Shown here one piece after another: positions 42,965 to 50,960 of a DNA stretch of 64,000 nucleotides. The notes beneath the pieces were generated by a model that was not told the origin of the DNA, did not search any database, and was given only the letters and a program-made list of their open reading frames with translations. Each line of letters starts with the position of its first letter. Position 1 is the stretch's first letter. Source of the stretch: Streptomyces sp. SID13726 (GTDB taxonomy: Bacteria > Actinomycetota > Actinomycetes > Streptomycetales > Streptomycetaceae); NCBI RefSeq assembly GCF_010548375.1, contig NZ_JAAGLY010000010.1, forward strand, positions 124,001-188,000, in the 5' to 3' direction. A program made the translations under genes and the position numbers.

Positions 42965-43435
42965 TCAGAGCCTCAGAATCATCGTGGGGTCCGGCTTGTG
43001 GACGAAGCCGAGGTCGGCGTAGAGCGGCTCGGCCTCGGCGGACGCGGTCAGCATGACCTGGCCCGCGCCGCGCTCGCGGAACCACTCCAGGAGTTCGTCC
43101 ATGCACGCGCGCGCGTACCCGCGCCGCCGTGCGGCCGGGTCGGTGGCGACGCTGAAGACGTATCCGGAGCGCCCGAGCGGGCTGCCCGCCTTCCCGATGC
43201 GGTAGTCGATCGTGCCCACGACGAGCGCGCCCAGCGCTCCCGGCCGGTCCGGGTGGTCGACGACGAAGGCCGCGAAGTCCCCGTCGGCCTCGCCGAGCCT
43301 CTCCCGCAGGGCCGGCAGCGCCTCCGTGTGCCAGGCCCTGGACGGGTCCCCGCCCGGCAGCGAGTCGATCATCACCTGGCGCAGCCGCAGCACTTCAGCG
43401 GCGTCCTCGGTCGTGGCACGGCGTACGAGACTCAT
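42965..43435 (-). CDS. GNAT-family N-acetyltransferase
   Basis: 156 residues. N-terminal VRRATTEDAAEVLRLRQVM, the strand SGYVFSVATDPAARRRGYARACMDELLEWF containing the RxxGxA acetyl-CoA loop, and VMLTASAEAEPLYADLGFVHKPDPTMIL at the C-terminus are standard GNAT features. The ATG at 43435 is chosen because it begins the conserved fold. Sits 19 bp from the hydrolase gene on the same strand, so cotranscription is likely. Acceptor unknown. Confidence 0.85.
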   Translation of the reverse strand: MSLVRRATTEDAAEVLRLRQVMIDSLPGGDPSRAWHTEALPALRERLGEADGDFAAFVVDHPDRPGALGALVVGTIDYRIGKAGSPLGRSGYVFSVATDPAARRRGYARACMDELLEWFRERGAGQVMLTASAEAEPLYADLGFVHKPDPTMILRL

Positions 43436-43494
43436 GGCCCGCACGCTAGCGACCGCGCCCGCCCGGCGTCCTGGGGATTTCTTACCGGTTCCGC

Positions 43495-43525
43495 TTGCTT
43501 GGAGTGCACTCCAAGGCCATAGCGT
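43495..43525 (+). promoter_or_regulatory. MerR-type promoter with perfect 18-bp palindrome in a 19-bp spacer
   Basis: -35 TTGCTT (43495-43500) and -10 TAGCGT (43520-43525) are separated by 19 bp, longer than the normal 17 bp. The perfect palindrome CTTGGAGTGCACTCCAAG occupies 43498-43515 within this spacer. This is the arrangement that MerR-family activators bind and untwist. The MerR gene itself starts 8 bp after the -10 box, so transcript and start codon nearly coincide. Confidence 0.85.
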
Positions 43526-43532
43526 TGGGGTC

Positions 43533-44000
43533 ATGACGGTGATGGAGACCACGGGTACCAGGACCGACAGCTGCGCCGCCCCGCCACACCCCCACCGGCG
43601 CCCTGCGGGCCAGGACAGCTACACGATCAGCGAGGTCGTCGCCTTCACCGGCCTGACCGCGCACACCCTGCGCTGGTACGAGCGCATCGGCCTGATGCCG
43701 CACATCGACCGCTCGCACACCGGCCAGCGCCGCTACAGCAACCGCGACCTGGACTGGCTCGACTTCGTCGGCAAGCTCCGGCTCACCGGTATGCCGGTCG
43801 CCGACATGGTGCGCTACGCGGAGCTGGTGCGCGAGGGCGACCAGACCTTCGGGGACCGTTTCGAACTGCTGGAGGCGACCCGCCGGGACGTACTGGCCCG
43901 GATCGCGGAGCTCCAGGACACACTCGCCGTGCTCGACCACAAGATCAGCTTCTACGCCGAGGCGGGTCGGGCCGACTGGGAGAAGGAGAAGGCCGGATGA
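43533..44000 (+). CDS. MerR-family transcriptional regulator
   Basis: 155 residues. An N-terminal ~30-residue extension, then the MerR HTH YTISEVVAFTGLTAHTLRWYERIGLMPHIDRSHTGQRRYSNRDLDWLDFVGKLRLTGM-type sequence, and a C-terminal dimerisation coiled coil (RRDVLARIAELQDTLAVLDHKISFYAEA). No metal-binding cysteine pair follows the helix, so it is more like the redox or organic-ligand MerR groups. Its promoter at 43495-43525 has the classic 19-bp spacer. The stop overlaps the aldo/keto reductase ATG (ATGA), so the two are coupled. The start could be ATG 43533 or 43542. Confidence 0.87.
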   Translation: MTVMETTGTRTDSCAAPPHPHRRPAGQDSYTISEVVAFTGLTAHTLRWYERIGLMPHIDRSHTGQRRYSNRDLDWLDFVGKLRLTGMPVADMVRYAELVREGDQTFGDRFELLEATRRDVLARIAELQDTLAVLDHKISFYAEAGRADWEKEKAG

Positions 44001-45013
44001 CCGACAACAGGATCGCCACCGCACGGCTGGGCGACACCGGCCCGGAGGCCGGCGTCCAGGGCCTCGGCTGCATGGGCATGAGCTTCGCGTACGGCCCCAC
44101 GGACGCGAACGCGTCCCGGGCCACCCTGGAGCGGGCCCTGGAACTCGGCGTCACGCTGTACGACACCGCGGACGCCTACGGCAACGGGGAGAACGAGAAG
44201 TTCCTGTCGCCGTTCTTCAAGGCCCACCGCGACGAGCTGGTGATCGCCACCAAGTTCGCCCTGGCCATCCCGCCGGAGGACCCGACCCGGCGGATCATCC
44301 GCAACGACCCGCCCTACATCCGCCAGGCCGTCGAGGCGAGCCTGAAGCGCCTGGACGTCGAGGCGATCGACGTCTACTACATGCACCGGCGCGATGTGAA
44401 CGTGCCGATCGAGGACTCCGTCGGCACCATGGCCGAACTGGTGCGCGAGGGCAAGGTCAAGCACCTGGGCCTGAGCGAGGTCACCGCGGCGGAGCTGCGC
44501 GAGGCGCAGGCCGTCCACCCCATCGCCGCCGTGCAGTCCGAGTGGTCCCTGTTCAGCCGGGACATCGAGGCCCAGGTGGTCCCGGCCGCCCGTGAACTGG
44601 GCGTGGCCCTCGTCCCGTACTCCCCGCTCGGCCGGGGCTTCCTCACCGGCTCCTTCACCAACGCCGACAAGGAGCTCACCGCCGACGACTTCCGCCGCCA
44701 GCAGCCCCGCTTCACGGGCGACAACGCCACGGCCAACGCGGCCCTCCTGGCCCCGATCCGCACGGTCGCCGAGGCCCACGGCGTCTCCCTGGGCCAGATC
44801 GCCCTGGCCTGGGTCCAGCAGCAGGCCGAGGTCCACGGCCTCCCGGTCATCCCGATCCCCGGCACCCGCAAGCCGGGCCGGGTGGCGGAGAACGCGGCGG
44901 CGACGAAGATCGAGCTCACGAAGGAGGAGCTGGAACTCCTGGAGCCGATCGCCGGGCAGGTGGCGGGAGACCGGTACGCGGACATGCGGTTCTCGTCGGC
45001 GGGCCGGGAGTGA
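43997..45013 (+). CDS. Aldo/keto reductase
   Basis: 338 residues, (beta/alpha)8 barrel. The catalytic tetrad is visible: Asp and Tyr in YDTADAYGNGENE, Lys in VIATKFALAI and His in YYMHRRDVN. NADPH-binding C-terminal motif VIPIPGTRKPGRVAENAAA. It is coupled to the MerR gene by an ATGA overlap and so under that promoter. The likely task is reduction of a reactive aldehyde or quinone that the MerR protein senses. Converges with the DUF4429 gene with only one base between the stops. Confidence 0.9.
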   Translation: MTDNRIATARLGDTGPEAGVQGLGCMGMSFAYGPTDANASRATLERALELGVTLYDTADAYGNGENEKFLSPFFKAHRDELVIATKFALAIPPEDPTRRIIRNDPPYIRQAVEASLKRLDVEAIDVYYMHRRDVNVPIEDSVGTMAELVREGKVKHLGLSEVTAAELREAQAVHPIAAVQSEWSLFSRDIEAQVVPAARELGVALVPYSPLGRGFLTGSFTNADKELTADDFRRQQPRFTGDNATANAALLAPIRTVAEAHGVSLGQIALAWVQQQAEVHGLPVIPIPGTRKPGRVAENAAATKIELTKEELELLEPIAGQVAGDRYADMRFSSAGRE

Positions 45014-45014
45014 G

Positions 45015-45866
45015 CTAGAGCTCCGCCAGCAGCTCCGCCTTCTTCACGGAGAACTCCTCGTCGGTGACCAGTCCGGCCTGGTGCAGCTCCCCGAGATGGC
45101 GGATCCGCTCGGCGATGTCGGCGGGGTCCCGGCGCGGCGCGGTCGCGGCCGGGACCGCTGCCGCGCCGGGACCCCGCTGCCGTACGGCGGCCAGGACCGC
45201 CGCCGCGAACGGCAACGACTCGTGGACGGGCCCGTACCCCAGTCCGAACACGACGGCAGCAGGATCCTGGTCTGCCTGCGCAGGCCCCGACTCCCCGCGC
45301 AGCAGCCGCAGATGCCCCTCGAAGACCTCCGGCGAGCGCCACTCCACACCCGTCAGCTCGGACACCGGGAAGCTCTGGTCGCCGGCCTTCCACTTCGCCG
45401 AGGACGCCCCCGTCCAGAACCAGCGGAAGTTCACGGTCCGGCCGTCGAAGGACGCCTTGCCGTCGTACGCCTTGAACTGCAACGGCACCTCGGGCGCGGC
45501 CACCAGGAAACGTTCCGCCGGTTCGGCGTCCTCCTTCAGCAGCGCGCGCAGCTCGTCCGCGTAGTACTCGGCGAGCGTCTCCTTGTCGGCCGGCAGCACC
45601 AGCCGGTACGGATCGCACCCTTCCTTCAGCTGCCCCGCCGCCGCCTCCATGAGCGGATCCGCCCCGGGCCGCGGCTCGGCGTGCAGCACCACCGTGCCCC
45701 GCTTGCCGGGCGTCAGCGTCACCCCGGCGATCGCCTCCAGGGGGATCCGGCGTTCCCCCAGCCCCTGGAAGAGCTTGGGTGTTCGAATCCCTCGTTCGTA
45801 GCGGATGAGCACGGAGTCGGACTCGAACTCCCAGGCGGCATGAAATCCGGCCAGTACGTCACCCAT
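45015..45866 (-). CDS. DUF4429 protein with C-terminal SHOCT domain
   Basis: 283 residues. Two DUF4429-like beta-rich repeats: FHAAWEFESDSVLIRYERGI with IPLEAIAGVTLTPG, then FKAYDGKASFDGRTVNFRW with FPVSELTGVEWR. The C-terminal SHOCT motif is DIAERIRHLGELHQAGLVTDEEFSVKKAELL, an oligomerisation module, and a low-complexity linker precedes it. The ATG at 45866 begins the first repeat; an ATG three codons earlier is possible. Cytoplasmic. Function of the family unknown; PH-like folding is suspected for DUF4429. Confidence 0.78.
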   Translation of the reverse strand: MGDVLAGFHAAWEFESDSVLIRYERGIRTPKLFQGLGERRIPLEAIAGVTLTPGKRGTVVLHAEPRPGADPLMEAAAGQLKEGCDPYRLVLPADKETLAEYYADELRALLKEDAEPAERFLVAAPEVPLQFKAYDGKASFDGRTVNFRWFWTGASSAKWKAGDQSFPVSELTGVEWRSPEVFEGHLRLLRGESGPAQADQDPAAVVFGLGYGPVHESLPFAAAVLAAVRQRGPGAAAVPAATAPRRDPADIAERIRHLGELHQAGLVTDEEFSVKKAELLAEL

Positions 45867-45933
45867 GCGGCTCATCGTATGCGGCACGAGCTCCTTCGTC
45901 CCCTCCCCGCGCAGACCGCAGTTCCTGCAGTCT

Positions 45934-47151
45934 CTACGCGCGTCCGGCCGTGGCCGTGCCGGACAAACCGGCGCGGCAGGCTTCGTCCTCGTGGGCGCAG
46001 TGCACCGAGCGGTATGCGCCAATGCCGATCTCGGCGAAGTTGAGCAGACTCTCCGTTCCGGGTTGGAAGTAGCCGGCGTGGCCGTCGGCGCCCCGCGCGG
46101 ACAGCACGCGCGCGCCGAACGCGGCGGAGACCGGGTCGGCGCCGTGGCCGAGCCCGCCCACCTCCAGGTACGGCACGTCCTGGATCCAGTCGTCGGTGTC
46201 CCGCATCGCCCACACCCGGGCGGACGTCCGCAGGTGGGCGGCGTTCGCGACCCGCATCCCGGGGCTGCCGGCCACCGCGATGTCGGCCACCCGGCCGGGC
46301 AGCGCGTGCGCGGCGACCCCGCACACCACGGAGCCGTAGCTGTGGCAGAACAGGGAGACGGGCGCGGCGCCGGGCAGCGCGCGCACCAGCGCGTTCAGCC
46401 GGACGGCGCCGTCCTCGGCGCGCATCGCGGTGGCCGAGTCGATGCCCAGTCCGGCGGGCGCGGTGTAGTCGGCCCAGGCGATGACCGCCGTACGCGTCGA
46501 AGGGCTCGCCTCGCGCTCCGCCTGGTACAGGGCCTTGGCCATGCCGACCGGCGCGGAGTAGCTGCGGTTGGTGCGCTGGAAGGTCAGCACGTCGGTGTCG
46601 ACGCCCGGCACGACGACGGAGACCCGCTCCGCCGTGCGCAGGTCGCCGAAGACCTCGGCGACCCGTCCGGAGCCGTCGGGGTCGAAGGCGAGGATGTGGC
46701 GGTCAGGGGTCGTGAGCGACTCGAAGCGGTGCATACGGCGGCCCGCCTCCTGCTGGCCGGCGGGCGTGAGCCGGGCGTCGTGCATGCGTTTGCGCTCGAC
46801 GGTGCGGGCCTGCATCAGCGCCAGCCGGTTGGCCTGGTAGCGCAGTCCGACGGGGGCGCCGTTCATGTTGCCCACCGCCAGCGGGTAGCGCTGGGCGAGC
46901 CGGACGCGCTCCGGCGAGGTGAGCGAGGCGAAGAACCGGGCGAGCAGGGCGGGGGAGGCGTCCGGGTCGGGCAGCCGGTGTCCGTGGACCCGGCCGTGCG
47001 CCCAGGAATCCAGGGAGGCCTGGAGCGGGGTGGCCTCCCGCTGGTTGCGCAGCGCGGTCCAGCCGGTGGTCGCCAGCATCACGAACACGACGGCCAGCGC
47101 GAGCAGTGCGCGCCAGACGTTCAGTTGCGGGGAGGTGTCGAAAGAAGTCAC
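45934..47151 (-). CDS. Membrane-anchored alpha/beta hydrolase (DUF1023-like)
   Basis: 405 residues. An uncleaved-looking N-terminal helix (VWRALLALAVVFVMLATTGWTAL) anchors it to the membrane, followed by an extracellular helical part and an alpha/beta hydrolase core. VVVPGVDTDVLTFQRTN is the oxyanion region, VIAWADYTAPAGLG follows, and the nucleophile elbow is LFCHSYGSVVCG. The Asp is likely in RDTDDWIQDVP, and the His in the GLGHGADPV or DGHAGYF segment. The GTG at 47151 lacks a clear ribosome site. Substrate unknown; actinobacterial relatives are uncharacterised exported hydrolases. Confidence 0.78.
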   Translation of the reverse strand: MTSFDTSPQLNVWRALLALAVVFVMLATTGWTALRNQREATPLQASLDSWAHGRVHGHRLPDPDASPALLARFFASLTSPERVRLAQRYPLAVGNMNGAPVGLRYQANRLALMQARTVERKRMHDARLTPAGQQEAGRRMHRFESLTTPDRHILAFDPDGSGRVAEVFGDLRTAERVSVVVPGVDTDVLTFQRTNRSYSAPVGMAKALYQAEREASPSTRTAVIAWADYTAPAGLGIDSATAMRAEDGAVRLNALVRALPGAAPVSLFCHSYGSVVCGVAAHALPGRVADIAVAGSPGMRVANAAHLRTSARVWAMRDTDDWIQDVPYLEVGGLGHGADPVSAAFGARVLSARGADGHAGYFQPGTESLLNFAEIGIGAYRSVHCAHEDEACRAGLSGTATAGRA

Positions 47152-47205
47152 TGAAAGGACACACTAGGAGAACGGGACGGTCTCGGGTTAATCGAGTGAC
47201 ACGGA

Positions 47206-47841
47206 TCACGTTTTGGTGTAAGGAGCCCAGTTGCCGGTCAGCGCGGGACCGAGCAGTTCGAGGTACGACACCGTCAGCTCGCGCATCGCCTCCAGGCTGA
47301 AGTCCCCGTCCGTCAGCCACTGGCGTTCCGTCACCCGCATCACCCCGCTGAAGACGGCCACCGTGAGCCGTGGACGCGGGTCGGTGGCCAGGTCGAGCCC
47401 CTCCCGGTCGGCGAGCAGGCGCGCGAGGATCTCCTCGACCTCCACGGAGCGCCGCAGATGCGCTGCGAGCAGCACGGGCGTCGACTCGATCACCCGGTAC
47501 ATGCCCAGGAACCGCTCCACCGGCACGACCGACTCCACGACCTCGTGCAGGGTGTCCCAGCCCTGGAGCACGGCCTGGCGCAGCGCCTCCAGCGGTGCCT
47601 CGTGCGGCGGGCGGGCGCGGACGGCGTCGACGAAGTTCGCCACCGTCATCGCGTCCAGGGCGAGCGCCGCCTCCTCCTTGCCGGCGAAGTACCGGAAGAA
47701 GGTGCGCTGAGAGACACCGACGGTGTCGGCGATGTCGTCGACGGTCGTCCGCTCGTAGCCCCGGGTGGTGAACAGCTGGATGGCGGCCCGCAGCAACGCC
47801 TCGCGGGTGCGCTGTTTCTTGCGTTCGCGCAGTGTTTCCAT
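47206..47841 (-). CDS. TetR-family regulator paired with an MFS exporter
   Basis: 211 residues. HTH: ALLRAAIQLFTTRGYERTTVDDIADTVGVSQRTFFRYFAGKEE, followed by a helical ligand domain. The ATG at 47841 is 66 bp from the start of the divergent MFS gene. The space between (47842-47907) is locally AT-rich with overlapping inverted elements built from TTGTCAATTGTCA and GAATTGG, likely the repressor site. A standard drug-responsive repressor-exporter pair by inference. Confidence 0.88.
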   Translation of the reverse strand: METLRERKKQRTREALLRAAIQLFTTRGYERTTVDDIADTVGVSQRTFFRYFAGKEEAALALDAMTVANFVDAVRARPPHEAPLEALRQAVLQGWDTLHEVVESVVPVERFLGMYRVIESTPVLLAAHLRRSVEVEEILARLLADREGLDLATDPRPRLTVAVFSGVMRVTERQWLTDGDFSLEAMRELTVSYLELLGPALTGNWAPYTKT

Positions 47842-47907
47842 TGGTGTCAGTTACCGACTTGTGAATTGGTTTGTCAATTGTCAGTGGCTGTCATTAGCCT
47901 CGATCGC

Positions 47908-49524
47908 ATGACTAGTCAGACGATCGACACGACGGGGTCGGGGGACCGGGCACCATCAGCCCCGTCGGATCAGCCGCCCGCCTCGGGGCTGCGCGGCCAC
48001 CCTTGGCTCACCCTCCTGACCGTGGCCGTCGGGGTCATGATGGTGGCCCTCGACGGCACCATCGTGGCCATCGCCAACCCGGCCATCCAGGCCGACCTCA
48101 AGGCGAGCTTCGCGGACGTCCAGTGGATCACCAACGGCTACTTCCTCGCGCTGGCCGTCGCCCTGATCACCGCGGGCAAGCTCGGTGACCGCTTCGGCCA
48201 CCGCCAGACCTTCCTGATCGGTGTCGTCGGCTTCGCCGCGGCCTCGGGTGCGATCGGCATGTCGAACAGCATCGCCGCGGTCGTCACCTTCCGCGTCTTC
48301 CAGGGCCTGTTCGGCGCCCTGCTGATGCCGGCCGCGCTCGGCCTGCTGCGGGCCACCTTCCCGGCCGAGAAGCTCAACATGGCCATCGGCATCTGGGGCA
48401 TGGTCATCGGCGCCTCCACCGCGGGCGGCCCGATCCTCGGCGGTGTGCTCGTCGAGCACGTGAACTGGCAGTCGGTGTTCTTCATCAACGTGCCGGTCGG
48501 CATCCTCGCCCTCGTCCTCGGCGTCCTGATCCTGCTCGACCACCGCGCCGAGAACGCCCCGCGGTCCTTCGACCTCCTCGGCATAGCCCTGCTGTCCGCC
48601 GCCATGTTCTGCCTGGTGTGGGCGCTCATCAAGGCCCCGAGCTGGGGCTGGGGCGCCGGGCTGACCTGGAGCTTCATCCTCGCGTCGGTCGTGGGCTTCG
48701 TCCTCTTCGCCTTCTGGGAGACGAAGGTCAAGGAGCCCCTGATCCCGCTCGCGCTGTTCCGCTCGGTGGCGCTGTCGGCGGGTGTGGTCCTCATGGTCCT
48801 GATGGCGATCGCGTTCATGGGCGGCCTGTTCTTCGTGACGTTCTACCTCCAGAACGTGCACGGCATGAGCCCGATCGACGCCGGTCTCCACCTGCTCCCG
48901 CTCACCGGGATGATGATCGTCGGCTCGCCGCTCGCGGGCGCGATGATCACCAAGCTCGGCCCGCGCATCCCGCTGGCCGGCGGCATGGCGTCCGTCGCGA
49001 TCGCCATGTTCGGGATGTCCACGCTGGAGACGGACACCGGCAGCGGTGTGATGTCGCTCTGGTTCGCCCTCCTCGGCCTCGGCCTCGCGCCCGTCATGGT
49101 CGGCGCCACCGAGGTCATCGTCGGCAACGCGCCCATGGAGCTGTCCGGGGTGGCCGGCGGTCTCCAGCAGGCCGCGATGCAGATCGGCGGCAGCCTCGGT
49201 ACGGCCGTCCTCGGCGCCGTGATGGCCTCCAAGGTCGACGGCGACCTCGCGGCCAACTGGAAGGACGCGGGGCTGCCCGCGCTCACCCCGGCCCAGCTGG
49301 ACCAGGCCTCGGAGGCGGTCCAGGTCGGTGTGGCGCCGGTCGCCAAGGGCACCCCGGCGGAGGTCGCGGCGAAGATCGCCGACGTCGCGCACGACACCTT
49401 CATCTCCGGCATGAGCCTGGCGTCCCTGGTCGCCGCCGGGGTCGCCGTCGTGGCCGTCTTCGTCGCGCTGCTCACCAAGCGCGGGGCGAACGCCGAGGCC
49501 GGGGCGGGTGTGGGCCACATCTGA
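47908..49524 (+). CDS. MFS multidrug exporter, DHA2 (14-helix, EmrB/QacA) type
   Basis: 538 residues with 14 predicted transmembrane helices. The DHA2 motif after helix 1 is VALDGTIVAIANPAIQADLKAS, motif A is GKLGDRFGHRQTF, and the antiporter motif C region is GMVIGASTAGGPILGG. Later come FFINVPVGILALVLGVLIL and a long C-terminal extracellular stretch before the last helix (VAAGVAVVAVFVALL). Drug:proton antiport is expected. Divergent from its presumed TetR repressor and followed by a 9-bp-stem hairpin. Confidence 0.9.
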   Translation: MTSQTIDTTGSGDRAPSAPSDQPPASGLRGHPWLTLLTVAVGVMMVALDGTIVAIANPAIQADLKASFADVQWITNGYFLALAVALITAGKLGDRFGHRQTFLIGVVGFAAASGAIGMSNSIAAVVTFRVFQGLFGALLMPAALGLLRATFPAEKLNMAIGIWGMVIGASTAGGPILGGVLVEHVNWQSVFFINVPVGILALVLGVLILLDHRAENAPRSFDLLGIALLSAAMFCLVWALIKAPSWGWGAGLTWSFILASVVGFVLFAFWETKVKEPLIPLALFRSVALSAGVVLMVLMAIAFMGGLFFVTFYLQNVHGMSPIDAGLHLLPLTGMMIVGSPLAGAMITKLGPRIPLAGGMASVAIAMFGMSTLETDTGSGVMSLWFALLGLGLAPVMVGATEVIVGNAPMELSGVAGGLQQAAMQIGGSLGTAVLGAVMASKVDGDLAANWKDAGLPALTPAQLDQASEAVQVGVAPVAKGTPAEVAAKIADVAHDTFISGMSLASLVAAGVAVVAVFVALLTKRGANAEAGAGVGHI

Positions 49525-49545
49525 CCGCTGACGGGACGTCAGCGG
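49525..49545 (+). terminator. Terminator hairpin after the MFS gene
   Basis: CCGCTGACG (49525-49533) pairs perfectly with CGTCAGCGG (49537-49545) across a 3-nt loop, immediately after the stop codon. The remaining DNA to 49772 holds no gene. Confidence 0.72.
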
Positions 49546-49772
49546 ACTTCGCCTATCAGGGTGAAGGGGCTAAAGATTTCTCGCCCTCGGTACGCGCCGC
49601 AGGTCACAGTGGGTCAAGTCCTCCGCACGGAATGGGAGGACGGATCGGCGCTGCGGCGCGCTGCCGGAGGGGGGCGGCGCGCCGCAAGGCCGGAGGATTA
49701 ACCGCCGGTACCGGGGTACTCGCATCGTTGAACCCGAGACGAACCCAACCAACCAAGGGTGTCAGGGAGTTG

Positions 49773-50084
49773 ATGATGACGGGCTTCGGACACGGAACGC
49801 GCAGGTACCCCCGCTCGCGTGGCCGGACGTGGTCACGGACCGGGCCGGATCGCGCGACGCTCGGGATCATCGGAGTCATCTGCGCGGTAGCGGGCTTCTT
49901 CGTACTGGGCATCATCCTGGGCCCCGTGGCGATCGTCTGCGGCTGGCTGGCCATGGGCCGCACCTGGTCGGGCGGCAACCGCGCCTGGCCCACACTGGTC
50001 GCCTTCGTACTGGGCGCCATAGACACGCTCCTGGCGATCATCTGGATCGTCGGAGCGTCCTCCCCGGGCGGCGGTCTGTTCTGA
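49773..50084 (+). CDS. Small membrane protein, DUF4190-like
   Basis: 103 residues. A basic N-terminus with many Arg (HGTRRYPRSRGRTWSRTG) precedes two hydrophobic helices, TLGIIGVICAVAGFFVLGIILGPVAIVCGWLAMG and TLVAFVLGAIDTLLAIIWIVG. This resembles small DUF4190-type membrane proteins. ATG at 49773 (or 49776) with AGGGAG upstream. Function unknown. Followed by a bidirectional terminator. Confidence 0.68.
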   Translation: MMTGFGHGTRRYPRSRGRTWSRTGPDRATLGIIGVICAVAGFFVLGIILGPVAIVCGWLAMGRTWSGGNRAWPTLVAFVLGAIDTLLAIIWIVGASSPGGGLF

Positions 50085-50104
50085 CCCGGGGCGCGTGAGG
50101 GGAA

Positions 50105-50132
50105 GGGCCCCCGGTGGGACGACCGGGGGCCC
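50105..50132. terminator. Bidirectional terminator
   Basis: GGGCCCCCGGT (50105-50115) pairs with ACCGGGGGCCC (50122-50132), 11-bp stem and 6-nt loop, between the small membrane protein gene and the convergent potassium channel gene. Confidence 0.85.
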
Positions 50133-50142
50133 GTCCGCGTCG

Positions 50143-50880
50143 TCAGCCGCTCACGGATGTCCTGCGCAGGGCCGCCACTTCCGCCCTCAAGGCCCGGACC
50201 TCCTCCGTCAGCGCCCGGATCGCCTCCGTCTGCTGGCGTTCCTCGACGTCGTCCTTCTCGAAGCGTTCGATGAACCAGGCGGCGATGTTCGCGGTGACGA
50301 CACCGAGGAGGGCGATGCCCGACAGCATCAGGCCCACCGCGATCATGCGGCCCAGGCCGGTCGTCGGGGCGTGGTCGCCGTAGCCCACGGTCGTCATCGT
50401 CGTGAAGGACCACCACACCGCGTCACCCAGCGTCCGGATGTTCCCGTTCGGGGAGTCCCGCTCCACCGAGAGCACGGCGAGCGAGCCGAACATCAGCAGC
50501 CCGACGACCGCCCCGCCGACATAGGTCGTCACCCGGATCTGCGAGGCCATCCGGGCCCGCCGCCCCACCAGCATCAGCGTGGAGACCAGCCGCAGCAGGC
50601 GCAGGGGCTGTATCAGCGGCAGCACCACCGCGCACAGGTCCATCCAGTGCTGCCGTACGAATCCGCGGCGGTCCGGAGAGAGCGACAGCCGCATCAGGTA
50701 GTCGACGGCGAACACCCCCCACACCACCCACTCGGCCACCGTGCACGCCGCCGTCAGCGAGTGGCCCGCCGAGGTGTCCACGATCGGCACGGCGTAAGCG
50801 ACGGCGAACAGCACCGCGAGCGCCAGAAGGGGCCGCTGAGTGTGCTGTTCCCAACGGGCCTGCGCCGACAGTTCTTTCAT
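50143..50880 (-). CDS. Voltage-gated-type potassium channel with coiled-coil tail
   Basis: 245 residues with six transmembrane segments. The selectivity filter TVGYGD lies at residues 164-169 after a pore helix (AVWWSFTTMT). S4 carries spaced arginines (QPLRLLRLVSTLMLVGRRAR, residues about 91-110), so the voltage-sensor layout is kept with few charges. After S6 there is a soluble heptad-like coiled coil (ERFEKDDVEERQQTEAIRALTEEVRALRAEVAALRR), probably holding the tetramer together. The start codon is ATG. Likely passes K+ under membrane-potential control. Confidence 0.9.
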   Translation of the reverse strand: MKELSAQARWEQHTQRPLLALAVLFAVAYAVPIVDTSAGHSLTAACTVAEWVVWGVFAVDYLMRLSLSPDRRGFVRQHWMDLCAVVLPLIQPLRLLRLVSTLMLVGRRARMASQIRVTTYVGGAVVGLLMFGSLAVLSVERDSPNGNIRTLGDAVWWSFTTMTTVGYGDHAPTTGLGRMIAVGLMLSGIALLGVVTANIAAWFIERFEKDDVEERQQTEAIRALTEEVRALRAEVAALRRTSVSG

Positions 50881-50960
50881 GCCCGCATCGTAAGGAAACG
50901 GTGAAGGGCAGGGGAGCCGAGGCCCACCTGCCCTTCGTTCGTCCGGGTCGGCCGCAGTGG

